Below are positions 22,061-32,384 of a stretch of DNA of 32,384 bases, one piece after another; the stretch's first letter is position 1, and each line of letters opens with the position of its first letter. The notes beneath the pieces are model-generated. The model was not told the DNA's origin and made no database searches. It saw only the letters and a program-made list of their open reading frames with translations. Made by a program: the position numbers and the translations under genes. Source of the stretch: Chlamydiota bacterium (GTDB taxonomy: Bacteria > Chlamydiota > Chlamydiia > Chlamydiales > Rhabdochlamydiaceae); assembly GCA_013287215.1 (NCBI GenBank), contig JABDEH010000011.1, positions 1-32,384 of the forward strand, written 5' to 3'.

Positions 22061-23992
22061 TTATCTTCTTAAAAGACGCAGACTATTGAGCCCCACGAGG
22101 AGGGTCCCGCCTTCATGGAGGATGACGGCGACCCAGATGGGGAGATAGCCCAGAAGCGCCGGGGTGGTCGCAAAGACAATCACAGCTAAGGCGAGGGCGA
22201 GGTTTTGTTTGAGGATGCGGGTGGTCATCCGCGCTTTTTCCAGCAGCCAAGGAATCTGCTCGAGATCATCTTGAAGAAACACGATGTCGGAAGCGTCGAT
22301 GGCGGTCGCGCTCCCGATCTTTCCCAAGGAGATCCCCACAGTGGCGCGGGTGAGGGAGGGCGCATCGTTGACGCCGTCGCCTACCATGATGAGTCCTCCC
22401 TGCTCTGAAAAAGCCTCCACCTTCGCCAACTTGTCCTCCGGTCTTAACGCCGAAAAAAACGTGTCGATCCCCACCGCTTTTGCAACCTCTTCGGCATTCT
22501 CGTGGTGATCGCCGGTTAGCATGATGGGACGCAGCGTTTTTTGAAGTGTTTGGATGAGCTCCTTCACTCCGGGGCGCAGGGAATCGATGAACTGAAACGC
22601 GTAGAGGGAGTTTCCAACAAGCAGGAGCGTGTCGCTCTCGGCGGCGATCTTTAGCGGGATTTTGGTTTCGATAAACGCGCGGTGGCCGATCGCGACGGGG
22701 ACTTTACCTTCGGGGAGTGTGACAACGCCTTCGAGCCCATGTCCCGGGACCGACCGAAAATCTTCGATCTCGAAGGGCGCAGCCCCTTGGGCTTGTGCAT
22801 AGGCAGTGATCGCTTCGGCGATGGGATGGACGGCGTGTCTTTCGAGCGCGCTCGCAATGGAAAGAACGGTTTGGGGATCATAGGAAGAAGATGTCAACGG
22901 GATGACGGACGTGCACGCGAGCTTGCCAGTGGTAAGCGTGCCGGTTTTATCGAAGGCGATCGTACGGCACTTGGTTAGGGCATCGAGGATGACGCCGCCC
23001 TTGAGGAGCATCCCTTTGCGCGCGCAGCTGCTGATGGCGCTGAGGTAGGCAGTCGGTGTTGCCAAGATGAGGGCGCAGGGAGAGGCGGCGATGAGGAACG
23101 TGAGCGCGCGGTAGATCGATCCCTCAAACCCAAAGTAGGGCATCGCAAACACGAGCGGAAGCGCGGCCGCAAAGAGAAGAAAGAGCAGCATGATGGTCAG
23201 CGCATATTTTTTGCCGAACCGGTCGAGAAATTTTTCCAGCGCGGGCTTTGCGGCTTGGGCTTGCGTGATCAGCTGGATGATGTGCGCCAGTGTGGAATCG
23301 TTGCTTGTGCGGGTCACGCGGAGGGTGAGGGTGCCGTCGAGATTGCGCGCGCCTGCGGGGACGGTGTCGTCGATTTTTTTTGCAACGGGAGCGCTCTCTC
23401 CTGTGAGGTGGACGAGGTTCACAAAGGAGCTTCCGCTGATGACGATGCCGTCTAAAGGAACGACTTCTCCTGCGCGGACGAGCAAGTGGGCGCCGAGCGC
23501 AATGTCTTTTACAGACCTCAAGATGAGTACACCCTCACCCTCGATCACAAGGCCTGTGCGCGGCGCTAGCTTGTTGAGCGAAATGAGGGCGCTCTTGGTC
23601 TTTTGTCCGACGGCATTTTCCATCCCGGCGGAGAGTTCAAAGAGAACGAGGAGCAGGCCCCCTTCCATCCCGCTGCCGATCACGACGGAGAGGAGCGCCG
23701 CCAAGGTCATCAGGACATCAATGTTGATCTCCAAATTTTTCAAGTCTTCAATGGCGTCGATGAGAGCGGGAGTTCCGCAGAGAAAATAGACGCCGGCCAG
23801 AAGAATCGAGGAGATGGCTTCGTGGTAATAGCCCGTGATGAAGGCGCCAAGCAAAAGAACGGCGGAGAGGAAGGCGCTTTTTAAGGCGAGGTTCTTCCCC
23901 CAATGCCGGGAGTTAGGGGTCAAAAAGGGGCTGATGCTCTCTTCTCTTCCCGACGCAAAGAACTCATCAAAGGTGTAAGGCTGCGATTTCAT
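22061..23992 (-). CDS. zntA: Heavy-metal P1B-type ATPase (Zn/Cd exporter type)
   Basis: 643 residues from the ATG that overlaps the upstream stop as ATGA. Elements seen in order: LTGES (actuator loop), ASPCALI (CPC metal-site helix), DKTGTLTTGK (phosphorylated Asp), an HP locus (HAVHPIAEA), TGDHHENAEEV and GDGVNDAPSLTRA (hinge). Eight membrane helices are expected. The N-terminal cysteine-rich metal-binding domain of Escherichia coli ZntA is absent, as in chlamydial homologs. It transports divalent metals at the inner membrane. It is the last gene of the serS-M18-VIT-zntA unit, the order known from Chlamydia apart from M18. The exact metal is inference. Confidence 0.9.
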   Translation of the reverse strand: MKSQPYTFDEFFASGREESISPFLTPNSRHWGKNLALKSAFLSAVLLLGAFITGYYHEAISSILLAGVYFLCGTPALIDAIEDLKNLEINIDVLMTLAALLSVVIGSGMEGGLLLVLFELSAGMENAVGQKTKSALISLNKLAPRTGLVIEGEGVLILRSVKDIALGAHLLVRAGEVVPLDGIVISGSSFVNLVHLTGESAPVAKKIDDTVPAGARNLDGTLTLRVTRTSNDSTLAHIIQLITQAQAAKPALEKFLDRFGKKYALTIMLLFLLFAAALPLVFAMPYFGFEGSIYRALTFLIAASPCALILATPTAYLSAISSCARKGMLLKGGVILDALTKCRTIAFDKTGTLTTGKLACTSVIPLTSSSYDPQTVLSIASALERHAVHPIAEAITAYAQAQGAAPFEIEDFRSVPGHGLEGVVTLPEGKVPVAIGHRAFIETKIPLKIAAESDTLLLVGNSLYAFQFIDSLRPGVKELIQTLQKTLRPIMLTGDHHENAEEVAKAVGIDTFFSALRPEDKLAKVEAFSEQGGLIMVGDGVNDAPSLTRATVGISLGKIGSATAIDASDIVFLQDDLEQIPWLLEKARMTTRILKQNLALALAVIVFATTPALLGYLPIWVAVILHEGGTLLVGLNSLRLLRR

Positions 23993-24695
23993 GATATTAG
24001 TTGTGTGATGAGGAAGTAAACAACTCCGTAGCTTAAAGCAGCGACGCTTAAATTCCAAATGACGACGGGGGTAGCGCGGTTGCGCGCGCCGCGTGCGCCC
24101 CAAATGGAAGCGGCAATGAGAACAAGGACGGCAGAGAAAGGCTCTAAGTAGAAATGCCAGGCTAAAAGTATCAGCAGAGAAGAGGCGAGGACGCCGAGGG
24201 CAGAGCCGCAGGCTTGTTTCAGCGGATGCTCGTGGGTATGCAGCGACAAGCCAAGCTCTTCTTCGAGCATCACTTTAAGCAGTCGATCGTCATCTGCCAT
24301 GAGCACGTCGATCACTTCCTCCAGCAATTTTCCTTCGAAGCCTTTGAGGCGATAGAGCTCGGTGAGTTCTCCCCGCTCTTGATGGCGGTGATGCTCAATT
24401 TCATAGCGCTCTTCTTCAATAAGCCGGTGGAGCCTTTCGAGGCGGGCCCAGCCGAGGAGCGCGCTACGTCCCACTTTCCACACGAACAAACCGCAGGCGA
24501 AAAGGGCTAAGACGCCCCAGTCGTCTATCAATAGAGATAATAGAAGGAGGGCAATGGCCGTATCTTTAGCGGCATCGCACGCGGCAGCGCGGAAGCCGGA
24601 TAGCTCTGTGCCATGGATCTCTGAAGAGGCGATGAAGCCTTTGGCTCTTGCTTCTTTTAGATGCGCGGGAACCGCTTTCCCCTGAAAATGGTCCG

Positions 24696-24699
<4 letters not shown>
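23989..24699 (-). CDS. VIT1/CCC1-like membrane protein (chlamydial CT728 position)
   Basis: 236 residues from the ATG overlapping the M18 stop as ATGA; the earlier ATG at 24726 would lie inside that gene. Two membrane segments follow the N-terminal GTELSGFRAAACDAAKDTAI. A cytosolic charged hairpin (EERYEIEHHRHQERGELTEL, EEVIDVLMADDDRL, EEELGL) resembles the metal-binding Glu/His region of VIT1-type iron/manganese transporters. Three further membrane helices close the protein. The gene lies at the place of the hypothetical membrane gene between zntA and serS in Chlamydia. Metal transport is a reasonable guess supported by the neighbouring metal ATPase. Confidence 0.78.
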
Positions 24700-27191
<2,492 letters not shown>

Positions 27192-27383
27192 ACGAGGTTT
27201 CCTTTCGAATTTAGTTTTACACTAGGTCAAGCATAGACCGCCTCAGGTTAAAATGCAATCCAATCAAATAAATTATTTAGTTGCTTTATAATAATTATTT
27301 TAATCGAAAATAATAAGCAAAATTATAATAAATAAATCTTTAATGCGTTGTTTTAATTGAATTATATATCAATTTAATGTTAT

Positions 27384-27389
27384 TATAAT
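27384..27389 (+). promoter_or_regulatory. -10 element (TATAAT) before the three-paralog operon
   Basis: The 234-base gap after the serS start is very AT-rich. TATAAT at 27384-27389 is followed 37 bases later by the ATG at 27426 with AAAGGAG. I see no -35 at the proper distance; TTGAAT lies 21 bases upstream. The serS promoter must be in the same gap on the other strand. Confidence 0.35.
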
Positions 27390-27425
27390 TCTACAGTTAA
27401 TAACTTTAATAAAGGAGAATATAAA

Positions 27426-27935
27426 ATGAGTATTATCACTATTACAAAAGAGAAGGCGTTTGAGTCGATTGATGCATTGACGCAGGTCAATGAAGCTACT
27501 GTGCTGTATCAGAAGCCGTCCTATAGCAATGCTGGAGACCAGATCTATGTCGGTTCAAGCCGAGTGGCAGCCCGTTTGTTTGGAGCTCTGGCGAGCCGAG
27601 TCGTATACTGGAATCAAACGCATGCAAATTTATCACCAATTGCTGATCGTATTGTTACAGCCCTCATCAGTGATGTAGCTGCCAATAAAGATGCAGAGCA
27701 GCTCTTTGAGCAGGCCATCCGTGTGTCTAATGCGGTGAATGGGCTGCGCCTCATGCGCGGTGTGCATTACAAAACCAGAGAAGAAAATGAATATTTGGAC
27801 TATGCGATCAGGAGTCTAGGCACTGCTGCAACAATCCTTAAAACGAGAGCAGAGGAAATTCAATTGGGTCAGGCCCAGATGGATGCCGCAAAAGCTGCCG
27901 CAGGTCAAGTTCTCGCCTCTTTGGGCGTGAAATAG
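27426..27935 (+). CDS. Unknown tandem-paralog protein A
   Basis: 169 residues, ribosome site AAAGGAG. It shares with the next two genes the block KPSYSNAGDQIYVGSSRVAA, a central NQTHANLSPIADRI region, and the ending block LRLMRGVHYKTREENEYLDY, followed here by an extra Ala-rich tail. Mixed alpha/beta with a likely helical core; no signal peptide, membrane helix or catalytic motif. It is the first of three genes in a compact transcript. Lineage-specific; secretion by the type III system is a possibility and not shown. Confidence 0.75.
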   Translation: MSIITITKEKAFESIDALTQVNEATVLYQKPSYSNAGDQIYVGSSRVAARLFGALASRVVYWNQTHANLSPIADRIVTALISDVAANKDAEQLFEQAIRVSNAVNGLRLMRGVHYKTREENEYLDYAIRSLGTAATILKTRAEEIQLGQAQMDAAKAAAGQVLASLGVK

Positions 27936-27960
27936 TAACCCCTAGCATCGGAGATTTTAA

Positions 27961-28428
27961 ATGACGAGCAGTATGCCTGTTGCGATGACAAAAGAGCAGG
28001 CATTGGAGTCGATCCATGCATTGGCAAGGGTCGACAAAAACAATGTCGGGGGCCTCAAGCCGTCTTATAGCAACGACGGCACCCGGATTTACACGGGTTC
28101 AAGCGGGCGCGTGGCTCGTAGTCTTGGAGCTTTGGGAGCCGGTTACTTAGGCAGCTATAATCAGGACCACAAAAATTTACTGAAGGCAGTAGAACGCGTT
28201 TGTCAATCGATCGATTGGCTGCCGATGAGCGCATCAGATCTTTCTGCGCTGGCTGTGCTTGTAGCCAAAGCGGCTGCAGGGGTGCTTTTACTCTATGATA
28301 CTCACTACGAAGGTAAAGAACGTAAAGAGCATTTTAGTAAGCCCTACGAGATCTTAAAATTGACCGCAGAGCACTTGGATGATGTAGCCTACGTTAAAGC
28401 TGCAGAGCACGGAAATATTAATAAATAA
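27961..28428 (+). CDS. Unknown tandem-paralog protein B
   Basis: 155 residues, GGAG 8 bases before the ATG. The family blocks are present as KPSYSNDGTRIYTGSSGRVA, RSLGALGAGYLGSYNQDHKN and DTHYEGKERKEH. It is closer to protein A than to C in the first 70 residues. The N-terminus (MTSSMPVAMTKEQALESIHA) starts with Ser/Thr and then a helix, as in the other copies. The gap to protein A is 25 bases and to protein C 14 bases. The function is unknown. Confidence 0.75.
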   Translation: MTSSMPVAMTKEQALESIHALARVDKNNVGGLKPSYSNDGTRIYTGSSGRVARSLGALGAGYLGSYNQDHKNLLKAVERVCQSIDWLPMSASDLSALAVLVAKAAAGVLLLYDTHYEGKERKEHFSKPYEILKLTAEHLDDVAYVKAAEHGNINK

Positions 28429-28442
28429 TAAGAGGTTTTAAA

Positions 28443-28916
28443 ATGACAAGTAGTATCGGTTCAAACAAAGCCGTTCCGTTTCCTGCCGGCAGTGAAAATT
28501 CTGTGAAAGCACGCGCTAGCATGAAAGCGGAAACGGTCCAGAAGTTGCTCCAAAAAATAGCCACGATCAATGGGGCAAACGTCCAGTTGTACAAGCTTTC
28601 CTATAGCAAGGCAAAAGCTGAGATTTACATCGTTTCAAGCGGCTCTATATCACGCGCGCTTGAATCTTCGGTTGGGCGTCTCATTTGGAGTTCTCGCCAA
28701 AAACATGAAGATTTAGTGGAAATCGCTAAAGACATCGTTGTTGCGGTCCGGCAAGAGCTTTCGACTCAGGGGGGTGCCGCTGACCGTGAGGCATGGCTTG
28801 CGTTGATATCCAGAGCCGCCAAGAGCTTGGAGTTGATGAAGGATACGCACTACAAAGAGAGAGAAGACGAGAAGTGCTTTGATGAGGCGATTGGTGTCCT
28901 CAACTCGATTAAATAG
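28443..28916 (+). CDS. Unknown tandem-paralog protein C
   Basis: 157 residues, AGAGG 8 bases before the ATG. It is the most diverged copy, with about 25 extra residues at the N-terminus (Ser/Ala/Lys-rich) before the shared core. The core blocks read YKLSYSKAKAEIYIVSSGSI and MKDTHYKEREDEKCFDEAIG. No membrane or catalytic signature. It is the last gene of the operon; a long hairpin follows 34 bases later. Confidence 0.75.
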   Translation: MTSSIGSNKAVPFPAGSENSVKARASMKAETVQKLLQKIATINGANVQLYKLSYSKAKAEIYIVSSGSISRALESSVGRLIWSSRQKHEDLVEIAKDIVVAVRQELSTQGGAADREAWLALISRAAKSLELMKDTHYKEREDEKCFDEAIGVLNSIK

Positions 28917-28950
28917 AACATATCAAGTTCCTCTCTAAGAAAGAATAAGA

Positions 28951-29030
28951 TCGGGCAAGGGCACGGGCACGAAAGAAATTAAGAGGATAGAAATTCTTTC
29001 TTACGTGCCCGTATGCGTGCCCGTGCCCGA
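28951..29030. repeat. GC-rich hairpin repeat after the paralog operon
   Basis: Imperfect inverted repeat: TCGGGCAAGGGCACGGGCAC at the left, CGTGCCCGTGCCCGA at 29016-29030, with inner arms GAAAGAAATT and AAATTCTTTC. TTTTGTTTCTT follows, so it could end the upstream transcript. A related half-copy is at 32311. The 28917-29161 gap otherwise holds only the promoter region of the next gene. Confidence 0.8.
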
Positions 29031-29161
29031 TTTTGTTTCTTCTTCAAGTATCTGAATAGCAAGCAAAAAATTTCATATATCATTTTACCCGATTCTCCAT
29101 ATAAAGCCTTGAAACCAGATTTTGAGTGTGGTAACATAGGGGTCAATCTAAAAGGAAAATT

Positions 29162-30283
29162 ATGACTTTAGCTGCCTACCCAAAAGCTCAGAATCCGCTT
29201 ATTTTGCGCTACCACCGCATGATGGATGCCTTCGCCAAATCGGACGACGAACGGGATTTTTATCTCGACAAGGTGGAGGGATTTATCTTCTTTGCCGACC
29301 TCGACAAAAATCAGAAGGAGCTCGACGATCTCGAGGAAGAGATCGCAAAGAACAAGGATCGTTATTGTCTAATTCCGAAGATGACGTTTTATGAGACAAA
29401 AAAGTTCATGGAAGGGTTCGTCAACGAAAAAGTTTATGATATCGATACCAAGGAAAAACTGCTCGATGTCATCCAGTCTAAAGAGGCGCGGGAAAATTTT
29501 CTTGAGTTCATCTACGACCACCTCACCGAGCTTGAAAAATGGCAGCAGTACTACCATGAGCGCTCCCGCATCCGGATCATCGAGTGGCTCCGCCAGCAGG
29601 AGATCCTCTTTGTATTCGAAGAGGACCTAGATCTCCCGAAGCAGCTTGTAGAAAAGCTCAAACGCCATATTTTTGATACTAAAGTTTCCAAAGATGTCGC
29701 GCAGGCGCGGGAAGCTCTGGTCACTAAAGCGAAGACCTACTATTCAAACGAAGCATTGAATCCAAGGCCAAAACGGGGAAGGCCTCCCAAGCAAGTCGCC
29801 AAGGTGGAAATTGAGCCGCAACTCACGATGGACATGTATACAACCGTGCCGGCTCCGGTGCGCCTGTTCCTCTACCTCCCCGAGGTCAACAGTCCGGCGG
29901 CTGTCACCTTCTCTGCAAGATACGATACCGAGGCCGATCTTTTGGCAAGCTTGCGCGGCAGTTCGCGTATTAAAGTCGATGCAAAACTCGAAGCCCTCTC
30001 GCAGCGTTTGGAATCGCTCCGCCACCTCTCGAGCCGCCTGACGACGATCCAAGATGTGACGTCGGAGAAGGAACAAAAATTGATCAAGGCGGTCAGCAAA
30101 GAGATGACCGAAGAGGAAAGGATCGAAGAGGCTCCGGGCAAAGGGCGCCGCATCATGGATGTGGTGAAAGGATTCCTGCCTAAGAAGCGTGAAAAAGCCA
30201 AAGAAGAACTTCCCTCTGAGAAAAAGGCCCCTGTCGTGAAGAAGGTCACGCAGATCCAGAAGAAACCCTTCAAGAAAAAATGA
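29162..30283 (+). CDS. UPF0158-family protein with AT-hook-like motif
   Basis: 373 residues. The first 165 match UPF0158 (FYLDKVEGFIFFADLDKNQK, IPKMTFYETKKFMEGFV, LEFIYDHLTELEKWQQYYHE, IIEWLRQQEILFVFE), a family of unknown role common in chlamydiae. RPKRGRPPKQ, about residue 202-211, is an AT-hook-like minor-groove motif. The last 60 residues are strongly basic (KKPFKKK end), so nucleic-acid binding is likely, which is inference. The stop overlaps the E1 gene start as ATGA, indicating coupled translation. The family assignment is from remembered motifs. Confidence 0.75.
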   Translation: MTLAAYPKAQNPLILRYHRMMDAFAKSDDERDFYLDKVEGFIFFADLDKNQKELDDLEEEIAKNKDRYCLIPKMTFYETKKFMEGFVNEKVYDIDTKEKLLDVIQSKEARENFLEFIYDHLTELEKWQQYYHERSRIRIIEWLRQQEILFVFEEDLDLPKQLVEKLKRHIFDTKVSKDVAQAREALVTKAKTYYSNEALNPRPKRGRPPKQVAKVEIEPQLTMDMYTTVPAPVRLFLYLPEVNSPAAVTFSARYDTEADLLASLRGSSRIKVDAKLEALSQRLESLRHLSSRLTTIQDVTSEKEQKLIKAVSKEMTEEERIEEAPGKGRRIMDVVKGFLPKKREKAKEELPSEKKAPVVKKVTQIQKKPFKKK

Positions 30284-32295
30284 GCGTAGACACGGCCCTG
30301 AAACAGAAAAAATGCATTCAAACGCTGGAGGCGATGCTGCTCACCCGGATAATGGACGACAAGATGTCCAAGCTGGTGCGGCAGAATAAAGGCGGGACCT
30401 TCCATCTTTCTGTCAATGGCCATGAACTCATCGGATCTGTCAGCGCCCTCGCCCTCATCCCGGGAAAAGATTGGGGGCTTCCCTATTATCGCGACCGCGC
30501 CTTTGCCATCGGCATCGGCTGCTCGCTCACCGATCTTCTCGGCGCCTTTTTGGCGCGCGCAGTTCCCCACCATTCCGGCGGGCGCATGATGCCCGAGCAC
30601 TACTCCCATCAAGGCCTGCGCCTGCCTTGCCAGTCGAGTTGCGTCGGTTCCCAGTTCCTTCAAGCGGTCGGCGTCGCCAAAGCGGTCCAGCTTAGCGGCA
30701 AAGATGAGGTAGTTTACGTTTCTGCCGGCGATGGAGCCACCTCGCAAGGAGACTTTCACGAAGCCCTCAATTTATCCTGCGTCCACAAGCTCGGCATCGT
30801 CTTTGTCATCCAAGACAACGGATGGGCTATTTCCGTTCCTGTGCGTGACCAGACGGCCGGGGGATCGATCGTTCACATGGCGAGAGGCTACGAAGGCCTT
30901 TCCGTCTTTGATATCGACGGCTGCGATTATGAAGAGAGCTCCGTCGCGCTCGCCGCCGCTGTCGAAAAAGCGCGCCGGGGCCTCGGCCCCAGCCTTGTCG
31001 TCGCCAAGGTGCCCCGCATCGGCGCCCACAGCAGCAGCGACGACCCGGCAAAATACAAAGATACGGCCATCATCGAAGAAGAACGAAGCCGCGACCCGCT
31101 GCCCCGTTTTGAAGCGTGGCTCCTGGAGGCCGGAGAGATCACCCCCGAAGAACTCCAAGAGATGAAGCAGCGCCTCTTTGCCGATGTGGAGCGGTCCGCC
31201 TTACGAGCCGACCAGGTCCCTTTCCCTGACCCCGCCACCGTCACCGATCACGTCTTTAAAGAGTATGCAGCGCCCACAGCTTCCGACGCCGTGATGTCTG
31301 AAGAGGGGGTAGTCATCATGGATGCCATTAACCACGCCCTCGACGAAGAGATGGCGCGCGACCCGCAAGTCGTCGTCTTCGGACAAGACGTCGCCTACGG
31401 AAAAGGCGGCGTATTCGGCATCACCCGCAACCTCACGGCAAAGTATGGCTTAGGCCGCTGCTTCAATACTCCTCTTGCCGAATCGGCCATTATCGGCCTT
31501 GCCCTCGGCATGTCCACAACCGGCAACTTCAAGCCCGTCGCAGAAATTCAGTTTGCCGACTATTTTTGGACCGGGATCAACCAGCTGTTCAACGAGCTCG
31601 CAAGCATCCACTACCGCTCGAATGGAGAGTGGAGCTGTCCCGTCGTGATCCGGATGCCCTACGGCGGCTACATTCAGGGCGGCCCCTACCACTCCCAAAG
31701 TATCGAAGCCTACCTTGCCCATTGCCCTGGCCTAAAGGTCGTGATCCCGAGCAATGCCGCCGATGCCAAACGCCTCCTCAAAACCGCCATCCGCGACCCC
31801 AACCCGGTGATTTTCCTCGAGCACAAGGGACTCTACCGCCAGCGCGTTTTCTGCGCGCGGCCCGAACCGACCGAAGATGCGCTCCTCCCGTTTGGACAGG
31901 CCAACATCGTCCGCGCCGGCGATGACGTCACCTTTGTCACCTGGGGCATGATGACCGTCATGGGTTCCGAAGTCGTCGAACGGCTTCACCAAGAGGGGAT
32001 TTCCGTAGAGCTCATCGATCTGCGCACCATTGTTCCCCTCGACATTGAGACCATCCTCGCTTCCGTGCGCAAGACCGGCAAGCTCCTCATCGCGCATGAG
32101 GCAGTTGCCAACTGCGGCTTCGGCGCCGAAATCGCCGCCCGTATTGCGACCCTCGGCTTCAACTACCTCGATGCGCCGATCCAGCGCGTCACCGGCAAAA
32201 ATTGCATGGTCCCCTACTGCAAGATCCTCGAAGATGCTGTGCTGCCCCAAAAAGCAGATCTTGAAAAGGCACTCCGAGATCTCGCCAATTTCTAA
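30280..32295 (+). CDS. 2-oxo acid dehydrogenase E1, alpha/beta fusion
   Basis: 671 residues. The alpha part (about 1-330) has the thiamine diphosphate motif GDGATSQGDFHEA ending at QDNGWAIS (GDG at 150-152, Asn about 30 later) and HSSSDDPAKY, the phosphorylation-loop region typical of branched-chain E1. The beta part (about 345-671) starts MDAINHALDEEMARDP and carries FGQDVAYGKGGVF, RMPYGGYIQGGPYHSQS and HEAVANCGFGAEIAARI. It decarboxylates a 2-oxo acid (pyruvate or a branched-chain oxo acid) and passes the acyl group to E2. A single-chain alpha/beta form is known from chlamydiae (CT340 type). It overlaps the UPF0158 gene by 4 bases. The substrate is not settled. Confidence 0.93.
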   Translation: MSVDTALKQKKCIQTLEAMLLTRIMDDKMSKLVRQNKGGTFHLSVNGHELIGSVSALALIPGKDWGLPYYRDRAFAIGIGCSLTDLLGAFLARAVPHHSGGRMMPEHYSHQGLRLPCQSSCVGSQFLQAVGVAKAVQLSGKDEVVYVSAGDGATSQGDFHEALNLSCVHKLGIVFVIQDNGWAISVPVRDQTAGGSIVHMARGYEGLSVFDIDGCDYEESSVALAAAVEKARRGLGPSLVVAKVPRIGAHSSSDDPAKYKDTAIIEEERSRDPLPRFEAWLLEAGEITPEELQEMKQRLFADVERSALRADQVPFPDPATVTDHVFKEYAAPTASDAVMSEEGVVIMDAINHALDEEMARDPQVVVFGQDVAYGKGGVFGITRNLTAKYGLGRCFNTPLAESAIIGLALGMSTTGNFKPVAEIQFADYFWTGINQLFNELASIHYRSNGEWSCPVVIRMPYGGYIQGGPYHSQSIEAYLAHCPGLKVVIPSNAADAKRLLKTAIRDPNPVIFLEHKGLYRQRVFCARPEPTEDALLPFGQANIVRAGDDVTFVTWGMMTVMGSEVVERLHQEGISVELIDLRTIVPLDIETILASVRKTGKLLIAHEAVANCGFGAEIAARIATLGFNYLDAPIQRVTGKNCMVPYCKILEDAVLPQKADLEKALRDLANF

Positions 32296-32310
32296 TCGGA
32301 TTTAAGAAAA

Positions 32311-32350
32311 TCGGGCAAGGGCACGTAAAGAAATTAAGAGTGCAGAAAGT
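32311..32350. repeat. Half-copy of the GC-rich hairpin repeat
   Basis: TCGGGCAAGGGCACG, then TAAAGAAATTAAGAG, repeats the left part of 28951-28995 with one 6-base unit missing. It starts 15 bases after the E1 stop. The right arm is absent or beyond the window end. Confidence 0.75.
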
Positions 32351-32384
32351 CTTTTTTTCGCGCCGTTCAAAAAAGTCTATGCAA

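Noticed and set aside
23990-24103. Longer zntA start giving 37 extra residues
   Set aside because: The extension is Arg-rich, lies inside the upstream gene and has no ribosome site; the ATGA overlap start fits the operon.
29872-30759. 295-codon minus-strand frame over the UPF0158 and E1 genes
   Set aside because: It is antisense to two well-identified coding regions and gives no recognisable protein.

Overview
The window looks like a chromosome segment of a deep-branching, amoeba-associated member of the Chlamydiota (Waddlia, Parachlamydia, Simkania or Criblamydia type). The evidence is a serS / VIT-like membrane protein / zinc-type P-ATPase block in the order known from Chlamydia (with an M18 aminopeptidase between serS and the membrane protein), a one-chain E1 alpha/beta 2-oxo acid dehydrogenase of the kind found in chlamydiae, and several tandem families of small proteins with no recognisable relatives. 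Composition is moderate in the core genes and AT-rich in the regulatory gaps. I see no tRNA, rRNA, transposase, integrase or CRISPR array. The lineage call is inference from gene content.

Layout. 1-2.9 kb: a tandem family of unknown, possibly secreted, proteins, with a recombination scar that left a coiled-coil membrane gene without its start. 2.9-9.8 kb: accessory genes. These are an APH-type kinase, a DUF6978/DUF1828 pair facing a 58-codon gene, a minus-strand operon of five small-molecule enzymes (SGNH hydrolase, GNAT, GrpB, racemase, APH(9)-like kinase), and a DUF4258/XRE toxin-antitoxin pair. 9.8-19.3 kb: EamA and glutamate dehydrogenase remnants, a TipAS-type MerR regulator with a typical long-spacer promoter, a Cys-His-Asp candidate effector, a uridine-kinase-like gene, an EamA transporter, a DUF4143 ATPase behind two matching palindromes, and a large NAD-glutamate dehydrogenase. 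19.3-22.2 kb: an XRE/AlbA_2 ATPase operon lying between two copies of the 3' end of zntA plus a hairpin repeat, with a 19-bp-arm hairpin and five 18-bp direct repeats. 22.1-27.2 kb: zntA, VIT-like, M18 and serS read as one overlapping minus-strand operon; serS is frameshifted. 27.4-28.9 kb: three tandem unknown paralogs. 29.2-32.3 kb: UPF0158 protein coupled to the E1 fusion.

Two structural observations stand out. First, antitoxin, EamA and glutamate dehydrogenase sequences occur twice, in the same order and on the same strand (9.0-10.6 kb and 12.8-19.3 kb), with each pair reduced to one whole gene and one fragment: the mark of an old segmental duplication with reciprocal loss. Second, the XRE/AlbA_2 module sits inside a direct duplication of the zntA 3' end whose two copies encode the same 38 residues but differ by about 15 synonymous bases. 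This resembles an island placed at the end of a gene, or a lost zntA paralog.

In working terms the core genes cover translation (serS), peptide turnover (M18), metal transport (zntA, VIT-like) and carbon/nitrogen metabolism (E1, glutamate dehydrogenase). The accessory genes point to small-molecule modification and sensing, possible defence or persistence modules, and candidate host-directed proteins.
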